A stretch of 64,000 bases of DNA from Thecaphora thlaspeos (Eukaryota > Basidiomycota > Ustilaginomycetes > Urocystidales > Glomosporiaceae): positions 378,001 to 442,000 of the forward strand of contig UWYS01000017.1 of NCBI GenBank assembly GCA_900291925.1. The letters run 5' to 3'. The first letter of the stretch is position 1. Each line of letters begins with the position of its first letter. Positions 11,472 to 21,618 of the stretch are shown here, piece after piece. Both the position numbers and the translations under genes were made by a program. The notes beneath the pieces are model-generated. The model made no database searches, was not told the origin of the DNA, and was given only the letters and a program-made list of their open reading frames with translations.

Positions 11472-12738
11472 AGACAAGACCTGGAGCCAGCCATACTGTC
11501 GCAGACAGCAGGGGCCGGTACTGCAGCATCGGTGACGACTGAGCCGTCGGTACGCACTCGCTGCGATCTGACTATGGATTCTCTTCGACGACGACGGTGT
11601 TTCCCAAGACAGACAAGGTGGTTGCTCTCGCCTCTGGCACGGCCTCCTCGCCTGCCAGCCTGTTTTCTCCCTCTTTCTCGCTGCACCCCCGTTTCTCGCT
11701 CGCTCTTGTTTGGCGTGATGCGCTGATGTCGTCGCTGTCCACGGAGGAGCGAGCGCCTTGGTTACATACACTCCTGCAAGTTGGCTCGTTCTTTTTTCAT
11801 TCGACGCCCCGGCATCTCATGCTGCGCAGTGTGCCGCTTCGGCCGCTCGCTTTGGCATGCCCATGCCAGCATATATGGATTCCACCTACGCTCTGCTCGC
11901 TCCATCGGCCCGACCTCTCTCCAGCTCCAGCTCCAGCCGCGTCGATTTAGGGGACGGTAGGTGTTCTTGTCCCTGCTGGCCTACATAACTTACAGTACTG
12001 TGAGTACTGTGAGTACTGCTTCCTCGATGGATCTGTGGCGCTCTGGAACGTCATCGCACGCATGAGGTCGTTCATCGCTTACTGGAAAGGACGGCGGTCT
12101 TGCCCCTCGAGCCCACCGCCGCCCGCTCCCCTCGCTTGGCGTGAGCTGCCACCTTTGGTACTGCACCGCCTGTTACGTTTGCTTCCCATATCCCTTTCTC
12201 CTCCTGCACCTTGGCGTCTGCTCTCTGTTGTGCCCCCACGCCCCTTGAACGTCAAAGCCTTGGCCTGCCTCGCCGTCAAATTTTCAGCCTACGCCGACGC
12301 TACAGTGCAGTAGCTTCCTCTGAACGCTCCCTGCGGCCTGTTGGCGTGCGTCCTGTGCCGCTTGAGCGAGGGAGTGGTCGACCTGTAGCCAAGCGTCAGA
12401 CGGCTCGCAAGCAGAGGGAGCCTTGGGGCGATGATGGTACAGCGAGTACAAACCTGTAAGATGTACGTGGTTAGTGCCAACGCTGGCCTGTTTCCCCTCC
12501 CGCCTCCATCAACAGCAGTCCCCTCCTCTCCATCTCCCCCTCCCCTTCCCTCTCCCTCACCCCTTCCCCCGCTTCGTCGTTCTCGCCACTGTCGTTTCAC
12601 CTTTGCCCTCTCTCCGATCCCAGCCTCTGCCAACGACTCTGCGGACAAGAGTACTCCGCCGGCCCTCGACTGTCTCTACCTCGCCAACTCCTCCTCGTCT
12701 GCACAATAACGTTATTCTCGCCATCGACACCTGCCACC
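11472..12738. other. Intergenic region, CT-rich promoter of the ThuA-like gene
   Basis: No convincing coding sequence was found in this 1.27-kb gap. Short frames are CT-rich and mutually overlapping. A short tandem of AGTACTGTG lies at 11994-12018. A strongly pyrimidine-rich stretch (about 12490-12570) precedes the start at 12739, which is common upstream of starts in this genome. Confidence 0.6.
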
Positions 12739-13930
12739 ATGAAGCTCTGCACATCACTCGGCGCACTCGCCGGCCTCACCTTTGTTGCCCTCTCGACATT
12801 GGCTGTCGATGCGCGCCAACGCATTCTGCTCTACACAAAGACGGCCACCTTTCGACACGACTCGATCCCCACCGCTATCGCGCAGATCGTCAAGTGGTCC
12901 AACACCACATGGCCCGGCTTCGACGTCATCCACACCGAGAACCAGCGCCTGTTCGACCGGAAAGGCTACCTGGACCAGTTTGACGCGCTCGTCTTTGTCT
13001 CGACTTCGGGCCGCATCCTCTCGGAGCAGGGCCAGTACCACATGATCAACTACATTCAAAAGGGCGGCGGATACATGGGCGTCCACGAAGCATCGGACAG
13101 CGTCTACGAGCCGTGGTACAACCGTCTGTGCGGTGCCCAGTTCGATTACCACCCGGAGCAGTGAGTGTCCTCGGTCGGACGAGCCCGTCGGCTCTGCAGA
13201 GGTAGTCCCATTCACTGACCCGACCCAGCTTGATCGTCCACTTTGTCCCTCCAGATGTCACGCCGAGATGCTCGTCGAGGACGGCAGCCACCCGAGCGTA
13301 TCGTGGATCAAGAACGGCAGCTGGATGGTGCAGGACGAGATGTACAACTTCCTCAGCGATCCGAGGGCGTATAACCACGTTCTGACGCTGAGCGCCAACG
13401 AGTCGAGCTACCACGACCCCGTCACGTCCAAGGCGGACCGAGCGGCGGTGCAGGGTTCGCCGCACCCGATCTCGTGGTACAAGGAGGGTAACCTCCTGGA
13501 CCGCTCCAACCGCTACGTCGGCGGCAACACCGAGGACACGTCCAAGTCCATCCCGGCGAGCGGCGGCGACGGAAGGATGTTCTACACGGCGCTCGGACAC
13601 AGCAACGAGACGTGGACGGAGAGCAAGGGGTTCAAGAAGCACTTTATGGGCGGTCTGGTGTGGCTGCTCAACTCGACGACGATCCGATCGTACAGCAACG
13701 ACACGGACAAGTGGAGGATGGGACAGCGGGACGAGCAACGTCCGCCGTACTTTGCCGAGGCCGAGGAGGACGAAGAGGACGAGGATCAGCAGCAGGGCAA
13801 CGCGACGTTCAACTCCAAGCAGCGACACAGCACCAACGATGCGCCCCTTGCGACGACGGCGCGGCCTGCCTTGGTCGTCGCATCGCTGCTATCGACGTTG
13901 GCGCTGGCTGGCTACACGACGCTTCTGTGA
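12739..13930 (+). CDS. Secreted ThuA-like domain protein, probable GPI anchor
   Basis: Exons 12739-13160 and 13255-13930 give 365 residues. The first 25 residues form a signal peptide (MKLCTSLGALAGLTFVALST, cleavage near VDA). The body is a ThuA-like/trehalose-utilisation domain with a type 1 glutamine amidotransferase-like fold: ILLYTKTATFRHDSI, then KGGGYMGVHEASD, HPEQCHAEMLVED, ISWYKEGN and GRMFYTALGHSNETW. These match the family pattern of a GxHxA-type loop and a late FYTxLGH motif. Splicing restores the conserved HPEQ-CHAE junction. The C-terminus has an acidic/Gln linker then a hydrophobic tail with no basic end, suggesting GPI anchoring to membrane or wall. N-glycosylation sites (NTT, NES, NET, NST, NDT) support secretion. 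The catalytic activity of eukaryotic ThuA proteins is poorly known; carbohydrate-related function is likely but unproven. Confidence 0.88.
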
Positions 13931-14929
13931 TGCGTCGTCGTACGTGCCCTCTCCCGTGCGCATCGCGTCCCTCCTCTTCGCCTTCTCTCTTTCCCCGCGT
14001 CGACGTCCCACCTTCGTCCCACGCTACTTCGACCGCCGCTGGATCCCCGTCTCCATGTACCCTTGACGGGTCGATGGATGACCGGCTTCCTCGATCCTTA
14101 CCCTTCCGTCCCGCTCTGTATGACCTGTAATCTGTACTCTATCACCTGTCCACTTTTCTTCCTTCTTCGGAACGGCCACGGAACTCGATACAATCCTCCT
14201 CCGAGATCCACTGTCTCGTGCTGACTTTCAGAGACGGGTGTGAAGCGTAGTCATCCATCTCCCCTTGGTCTTGCTTCACAGGTAGGGATCGAGGACTGCG
14301 GCGGCGATGGCGAAGGAGGCTGACCTAGACGTGAAGGGAGCTCTACTTCACGGCTGGCGGCCTCGGGCTGGTGCCATCGAGCGCCAAAGACGGCATGCCG
14401 GCAAATTGGCGTGATGAGCGGAGTGCTGAGCATTCTGATCGCTGGAGGCTGGGAAAGCAAGGCACCAGCTTGCCTGTGCCTGTGCCTGTGTGGCCTCCTT
14501 TCGTCGATGGCAGCCTGGTGGCAGCGCCGGGTGGCCGATGTTCCGAGTCCCGCGTCCGAGATTTGCCAGGGTCGGTCCTTGCTTGGCTCGAGGCGTCGTG
14601 TGGCCGCCCACGCTTAGTAAGAAAAGAGACGTCGCCCAGCCCGCTTGCGCCGCCTGCTGGACGCGGGCCTGGCAAAAACAGTTGTAATTGGCGAAAACTG
14701 CACCCGTTGGCACGGGATGTTGTATCTGATATATGGCTATCGGCCGGTAACGTTGTCGCGTCTTTAGAATTTTGGAAGCTTTCGCGAGATCCCCTCTCTC
14801 ATCCCGCGCCACTTGGTGCTCCTCGTCGCCATCACCGCCGTCAGCGCCACCGCCACCACTAATTCCCCCCACCAGCACCACCCCCATCACGAGCGGCGGA
14901 GCCTCATCCGCTCCCACCAGCCAGCCACC
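13931..14929. other. Intergenic region upstream of BMS1
   Basis: This 1.0-kb gap holds the 3' end of the ThuA-like gene and the BMS1 promoter. Frames on both strands overlap each other and lack motifs. A short CTGTGC/CTGTGCC run lies near 14470-14490. The 70 bp before the BMS1 ATG are CA/CC-rich and end in CCACCATGG, a strong start context. Confidence 0.6.
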
Positions 14930-17900
14930 ATGGCCGACGCTCAGCAGAGCAACAAGGCGCATCGCAAGGCCCAGGCCGGTCCCAAGTCTGACAAGGCCAA
15001 GCGCGCTAGCAAGCACCAGAACGGATTCAACGCAAAGGTGGGTTCTGCGTCCCCCTCCCCCCACCCTTTCCTCCCTCTTTCGTTCACGTCCTCTGGCACA
15101 ACGCTCGACTTATCCATCTGACACGCTGCTCCTGTGCCGTACGCTGGCGCTCGCTCTTTGCCCATCTCGCCGCAGGCCTTCATCTCTGCCAACCCTCGCA
15201 CAGCCGAAAAGCAGATCAGACGAAATGCCGAAAAGAACCAGAAGCGCTACCACGTCCCCATGGCCGACCGGACGCCCGAGGACGAGCCGCCGCCCATCAT
15301 TGTCGCCGTCGTCGGGCCAGAGGGCGTCGGCAAGACAACGCTGATGCGCAGCCTCATCCGCCGCTACACTAAGCACACCATCGCCGAGATCAAGGGCCCC
15401 GTCACCGTCGTCGCCGGCAAGAAGCGGAGGATCACCTTTGTCGAGTGCAACAACGACATCAACTCGATGATCGACATCGGCAAGGTGGCAGACCTTGTGC
15501 TCCTCATGATCGACGGCAGCTTCGGCTTCGAGATGGAGACGATGGAGTTCCTCAATGTTCTCCAGTCCCACGGCTTCCCCAAGGTCATCGGTGTCCTCAC
15601 CCACCTCGACCTTATCAAGAAGTCAAAGACGCTCCGCGCCACAAAGAAGCGCCTCAAGCAGCGCTTCTGGACAGAGATCTACGACGGCGCCAAGCTCTTC
15701 TACCTCTCCGGCATCATCAACGGTCGCTACCCAGACACCGAGATCGTCAACCTCAGCCGCTTCATTAGCGTGATGAAGTTCCGCCCGCTTGTCTTCCGCA
15801 ATGCCCACCCTTACCTGCTGGCCGACCGCCTCGAGGACCTAACGTCGCGCGAGGCCATCCGCCAGAACCCAAACATCGACAGGACGATCACCGTTTACGG
15901 CTACCTCCGCGGCACTCATCTCCGCGCGAGCCAGCGCGTGCACATCCCGGGTGCGGGCGACCTCACCATCAGCTCGGTCGAGGAGCTCGCCGACCCCTGC
16001 CCGCTCCCGACGCAGGAGAGCGAGAAGCGGCGCCGGCTCTCGGAGAAGCACAAGCTCATCCACGCTCCGATGAGCGACGTCGGCGGCGTCATGTTCGACA
16101 AGGACGCCGTTTACATCAACGTACCCGGCAACTTTACCAGAAACGCCGACGGCGAAACCGAGGTCCCGGCGGGCGAGGGAGAGCAGATGGTCATGGACCT
16201 CCAGGACGCGCGCGTCACGCTCGACGATCGCGCCGCGCGCGGCGAGCTGCGCCTCTTTGAGTCGTCGTCGTCGGCGCTGCGGACCGACGACCAGGGCGAC
16301 GACGCCTCGGCCAAGGCAAGGGGCAAGCGCACGCGCCGCGCCGCCTTTGATGACGTCCGCCTCGAGGAGAACGAGCTGGGTGACGATGACGACGACGAAG
16401 AGGACGACGACGGAGAGCTGGACGAGGAGGTAGATGGCGAGGATCTCGACGCCGACGAGGGGCGCGAGAGGCGGAGCGTCGACCGACGCGGCCGATCGCT
16501 CGCTCGGCCCGTGCCCGGCCAAGACAGCGTAGATGGCGCGGATACGGAGCCGATCGCCTACGCCGAAAGCGACTCTGACATGGGGCTCGGCAGCGATCAG
16601 GACGACGACGACGACGACGACGAAGAGAACGACGAAGAGGACGAGGACGAGATCGCGCCGTGGAAGCGCAATCTCGCCAGTCGAGCCGAGTCTGTCGTCT
16701 TCGCCAACCGCAAGCGCAAGGCGGCAGACCTGACGCGGCTGATCTACAGCTCCGACAAGACGCCGGAGCAGATTGCGAGCGGCGACATCTTCGACGACGA
16801 GGACAAGGACGATATCGTTAAACTGGCCGCAGCCGACGACAATGACGACTTCTTCCGCCCTGCTGCGCGCAAGAGCGGCGGCGGCACCGTCCACAAGGGT
16901 CCGCTCAACGAAGAGGTCGACGAATGCCCTGATCAGACGCGGCAGCCGATCGATGCCACCGCGGTGTCGAGATGGGAGAGCGAGCGGGTGCTCGACTCAA
17001 TTCGACACCTCTTTATCACCGGCGACGAGCCCGACGACCTTGAGGAGCGCAAGGATGGCAAGCAGAACGTTGCCAGCGACGATGACGAGGAGGAGGATGG
17101 TGGCGACGACGACGGCGAGGTCGGAGCAGCCGCCGGCCAGAGTGCCGAGTCCGTGCGCGATGCTGCGCTCGCCGCCAAGAAGGCCGCGCTGAAGCGCCGC
17201 TTCGACGAGCAGTACGACGATCCGGACGGCGAGGGCGCGGGCCAGGACTGGTACGACGAGCAAAAGGACCTGCTGGCCAAGCAGGCCGAGCTCAACCGCG
17301 CCGAGTTTGCCGACAAGGATGAGACGACGCGCCACCTGGTGGAAGGCTACCGGCCGGGCGCCTACGTGCGCATCGAGCTGACCAAAGTCGCCTGCGAGCT
17401 GGTGGACCATTTTGACCCCAACTTTCCGCTGCTCGTCGGTGGCCTGCTGGCGTCTGAGGAGACGTTTGGCTTTGTCCAGGTGCGGATCAAGAGGCACCGA
17501 TGGCACCACAAGATCCTCAAGACCAACGACCCGCTCATCTTCAGCCTGGGCTGGCGGCGCTTCCAGAGCATCCCGATCTACTCGCTCGACGACGGTACGC
17601 GCAACCGGATGCTCAAGTACACGCCCGAACACATGCACTGCCTCGCCACCTTTTACGGACCTGGCTCGTCGCCCAACACGGGCTTCTGCGCCTTCAACAC
17701 GCTGGGGTCCGAAAACCCGGGCTTCCGCGTGAGCGCGACCGGCGTCGTGCTCGACGTCGACGCCGGGACGCAGAAGATTGTCAAGAAGCTCAAGCTGACC
17801 GGCACGCCGGCCAAGATCTACAAAAAGACGGCCTTTATCAAGGACATGTTCACCTCTTCGCTCGAGGTGGCCAAGTTCGAGGGGGCACACCTTAAGACGG

Positions 17901-18740
17901 TATCTGGCATCCGCGGGCAGGTGAAAAAGGCGCTGGCGCGACCCGAGGGCCAATTCCGTGCAACGTTCGAGGACAAGATCCTGATGAGCGACATCATCTT
18001 CCTGCGCGCCTGGTTCTCGATCCAACCGCGCAAGTTCTACAACCCAGTGACGTCACTGCTGCTTAGTCCGGCGTCGCGCGCCTGGAAAGGGATGCGCCTC
18101 ACGGGCGCGGTGCGGCGCGACGAGCGCATCAAGACGCCGCTCGACGTCAACTCGACCTACAAGCCGGTCGTGCGACCCGAACATCGACAATTCAACCCGC
18201 TGCGCATCCCCAAGACGCTTCAGGCCGCGCTGCCTTACTCGTCCAAGCCCAAGACGACAAAGGCCCAGGGAAAGCCCATCTACATGCAGCAGAGGGCCGT
18301 CGTGCTAGAGGCCGACGAGAAGAAGGCCGTGGCGCTGCTCCAGCAGATGAGGACGGTGCAGAAGGAAAAGGTGCAGAAGAGGTACGTTCGACCGTACATA
18401 TTCCCTATGCCCCCCTTCTTGTCCACGGGTTCAACGTGCGCACATAAAGCGGATCGCTGACATACATCTTTTCCTTCCCCTTCTCCCCCTCCCCTCCTTG
18501 CTCTTTGTGCATTCCCCTTGCCCCCCCATCCACAGACGGGACAAGCAGACCGAGCGACGCAGCATCAAGGCCAAGGAGGCCGAGAAGCAAGAGGAGCGTC
18601 GCGCCGAGAAGCGCAAGGCCGATCTCAAGGAGATCTACAGAGCCGCCGGCCTCAAGGATGCAAAGAGGCAGAAGATGAACGCCAAGCGCGGCGGACGTGG
18701 CAGCGGAGGCAGCGGAGGCGGAGGCGGAGGGGACGACTAG
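14930..18740 (+). CDS. BMS1: BMS1, GTPase of small-subunit ribosome assembly
   Basis: Exons 14930-15037, 15176-18381 and 18536-18740 give 1172 residues, matching yeast Bms1 (1183). The start lies in CCACCATGG. Residues about 83-90 form the P-loop GPEGVGKT, and THLD near 178 fits the G4 motif. A long acidic, Asp/Glu-rich linker occupies the middle (16380-16640 and 17050-17110). The C-terminal half holds the BMS1/TSR1 domain with RRFQSIPIYSLDDGTRNRML, YTPEHMHCLATFYGP and RAWFSIQPRKFYNPVTSLL, followed by a basic coiled tail rich in KRR and EE and a Gly-rich end. Bms1 binds Rcl1 and U3 snoRNP in the nucleolus and acts in 18S rRNA processing within the 90S pre-ribosome. The two introns are GT-AG. 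Several long antisense frames here are by-products of codon bias. Confidence 0.97.
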
Positions 18741-18975
18741 CGAACAGTCACACTCTCGTTTGTCCGTTGTATGCATGGTGTTGACGCACGCGCAATCCAA
18801 TTTACTCGCCTCTTGCTCTTGCATTCCGACTTGCGATCGACACTTACGACGCGACTTGGGAACTATGCATGTTATGATGTCGACGACAAGGACGTATGTA
18901 TGGACACAGACGATGCGTCGCAACTCGCGCAGGGCGCCCATCGACACTCGTGTTATCCTCCCTTTCCCTTCCCTC

Positions 18976-20379
18976 TTACAGCCTACTCCTTCCCTTCTCG
19001 AGTCGTATCGACATCCTCTTGAGCAGATCCGCCACGTCGTCCGGTTTCTCCTGGACGAGGGTATGACCTCCGCTTAACTGTACGAACACGAGGTTCCTAA
19101 TACACGAGTGCGCTATGCTGCTGACCTCCTGCAACGGTATCACCATGGGTTTATGCGCCGAGACGTAGACGACTTTGACATGTGGTGAGATGTGTTTGAG
19201 CGTATGTGTCGCCAGTTGTATACCGCAGTTGCTTCGAATACAGAGTGATTCAGCTACGCGATCGCAACTGCGTTGGACGTCGTCGCCTTCTGATGAGAGT
19301 CCACCAGCAACGAAGGTGTCGATGACGCGCGCATCCCAGCTTGAGGTTACACGGTCCCTTGCAACGTCTTCCCGAGCCTCTGCACGACTTGACCATCTGT
19401 CTTGTTTCATCAGCGTCAATCGAGAGAGGGGGATCCGCCCAGCCTGGTCTTGAAGCTGCTGTGGAATCAGGATAGGCTCGACTACGCATAGATCGGAGAA
19501 TAGTTCGGAAAGGTGTACGGATAGTTGGAGGAGAGATGTCGCTCCAAACGAATGACCCAGTCCCACCAGTTTGGTGCGAGGTAGACGCGGCGGGGCGTAG
19601 GGGAGCACGGTAGCGGGTACGTCGACGTCGAGCGCAGAGGGAAGGTAGCACGTGAGGAACTGTAACAGATCGCGAGCGTAGTCGTTGGGATCGACGTATC
19701 GATGCGAACTAGACAGCAGATCGTCCGACGTAGTGACGCCGTGGCGGTCACGGTTGTACGTAGAGGTAGCGCCGTGTCCCAGGCCATCGACCAGCCAGAT
19801 CTGATCGATGCCATAGTCAGGCTCGGCGACGAGACGATCGAGTAGAGGCAGGAAGTTTTCCTTGCAGAAGCCGAGACCGTGTACTGCCACTAGCACTGTG
19901 CCCTTTGCACCGGCTCGTCGAAAAGGGACGAGACGTTGAGCGACCAACGTTGGTGGTGGCGACCGTGTCGAAGAGGCTGCGACGCCATCGTCATCGACGC
20001 CCACGCGAAACGGACCGGGTCGCGGCTCGTTTCGGTCTCTGTAGAACTGCACTTTGAGCGACTCCTTTGCGTCCTTTGCTAGCTTCTCGTATGTGCCTGG
20101 CGCTAGCTCGGGCTGTGGGTCTCCACCGCCCAGAGGACGCGAGTAGAAGCTGCGAGGACTCGCGGCTGGAAGGAGGTGGATGCTGCGTTGCCAGGTCGTC
20201 GCAGAGGGACGGTAGCTTCCAGCCGATGAGGAGTAGTGTGGCTGTAGGAGCTGGGTCAGTGCATCCCCTTCGCCGGCGTGGGTGCGGACGAGCGAGGAGG
20301 TGTGCAGACGCGCAGAGGTAAGGTCCAGTGGGGCGAACGAGTAGCCGAAGGGTGTCTGGACGGGCTCAGTGAGCGACAT
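18976..20379 (-). CDS. Alpha/beta hydrolase with C-terminal peroxisome signal (Lpx1-like)
   Basis: A single exon encodes 467 residues from the ATG at 20379; the frame also extends slightly upstream without an ATG. The core is an alpha/beta hydrolase: GTVLVAVHGLGFCKENFLPL gives the oxyanion HG strand, GLGHSFGATS the nucleophile elbow with catalytic Ser, and SGGHTLVQEKPDD the catalytic His near the C-terminus; the acid residue cannot be fixed by eye. The protein ends in Ser-Arg-Leu, a canonical type 1 peroxisomal targeting signal. Domain layout and the SRL end resemble the fungal Lpx1 peroxisomal lipase group and the related hydrolases often annotated as toxin-biosynthesis-like, so a peroxisomal acyl- or lipid-hydrolase role is likely. 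The substrate is not predictable. It is convergent with BMS1, with 235 bp between stops. Confidence 0.87.
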   Translation of the reverse strand: MSLTEPVQTPFGYSFAPLDLTSARLHTSSLVRTHAGEGDALTQLLQPHYSSSAGSYRPSATTWQRSIHLLPAASPRSFYSRPLGGGDPQPELAPGTYEKLAKDAKESLKVQFYRDRNEPRPGPFRVGVDDDGVAASSTRSPPPTLVAQRLVPFRRAGAKGTVLVAVHGLGFCKENFLPLLDRLVAEPDYGIDQIWLVDGLGHGATSTYNRDRHGVTTSDDLLSSSHRYVDPNDYARDLLQFLTCYLPSALDVDVPATVLPYAPPRLPRTKLVGLGHSFGATSLLQLSVHLSELFSDLCVVEPILIPQQLQDQAGRIPLSRLTLMKQDRWSSRAEAREDVARDRVTSSWDARVIDTFVAGGLSSEGDDVQRSCDRVAESLCIRSNCGIQLATHTLKHISPHVKVVYVSAHKPMVIPLQEVSSIAHSCIRNLVFVQLSGGHTLVQEKPDDVADLLKRMSIRLEKGRSRL

Positions 20380-21618
20380 GGCAGTCGGTGGCTGGACGGT
20401 CAAATTTGGGAATGCGTGGTCTGCGGGGAACTAGGCGATGTCGTTGGCGGGGATGGAGGTGGAGCGATTGGATCGAGAGCTGTCCGTGCAGGTCTGCCTT
20501 CTATAGACGACGGCGGCGACGACGACGCACAGGTGGTGGTGGGACGAGAAAGCGAGCTGTGGCGTCGCGGAGGTGGGGGGCAGCATTGTGACCTTTCCGC
20601 TTTCTCGTGCGGTACTTGGAAAGACGGATCGAGACCGAGGGCGACGCCGATGCCATCTTGCTCCTACGTCGGATAGCTTCCGCCGAGCACAGACGGCACA
20701 CGCACCGCGTTGGCCACCATCAACCCTGCCGGTGCACCCGGTAGCATCTCAAGGGCGGAGAAAACGCCGGCGAGCGCAACTGGTCGAAAGCAAAGTGCGC
20801 GGCACGTGATGCTCCGCGTGCGACCATGAACGGCCAAGCCGACCATGCTTAGAAGTGCCAAGGCTTACCACGCCTCGACCTCGTCTTACAGCACTATTCC
20901 CTACAGCACCAGAGCAAGGCGTATGCGCTTCAGCTCGACGCGAGTACGTACGAGCCAAAGTAGGGGTCGCAAGGTCTCCAGTGTCGCCACAGACAACGGC
21001 GACGGGGACGAAAGGTCCGCGGAACAGTAACTTCCGAGACCGAGAAGGGGAGAGGTCAGGTGACAGGATCACCTCCAACACTCCAAACCGCAGCAAGGAG
21101 TCGGTGTGCTGGGCCGGAGACCGCCAGCCTTATCTTGCCCGTTCCCGCACGAGTGAGGAGGACAAGGTCGCCGGCACCAGAGCGGGGTCTTGGCAAGCGT
21201 GATCGGGTGTCGCCACGCCGCGAAAGCAGCTGCTGCTTGCGTGGTCGCCATTCGGTTCCGGCTTGGTCCGCGCCGCGTATCCTCGGGCACGGGCGGTCGT
21301 CAGCTGCTCTGGTCAGGATATTGCTCGTGTGGCGAACTGGCACCGACGGAACGCATGGCGAGGGAGGGGGGCACTCCCACCTACCTCGATCGTAAGGGTC
21401 ACTCGCACACAGGTAGCAGCAGCGAGCGCAGGCAAGACGCTCCCATCGACTGTCCCCCGGCCCTTTTACCAACCACACCACCGCAGCAGCGTCTTTAGAG
21501 GTTTCCCTGGGTCTCAGGAAGCACCTCGTCCGCTCGCGCTACATTGACGACCCTCACGCCGCCGTAGCTCTCGTCCACCACCCCTTCCGTTTCTTCCTTC
21601 CTCGGAAAACGCTTCACA
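20380..21618. other. Intergenic, divergent promoter region of ENA ATPase
   Basis: This 1.24-kb gap separates the divergent hydrolase and ENA ATPase starts. No coding sequence is supported. The length suits a regulated promoter, as expected for a stress-induced sodium pump, but I could not assign specific operators by eye. Confidence 0.55.

Noticed and set aside
15839..18025. Two long minus-strand frames (351 and 342 codons)
   Set aside because: They are antisense to BMS1, which is certain; composition is Val/Leu/Arg noise mirrored from Asp/Glu/Ala codons.
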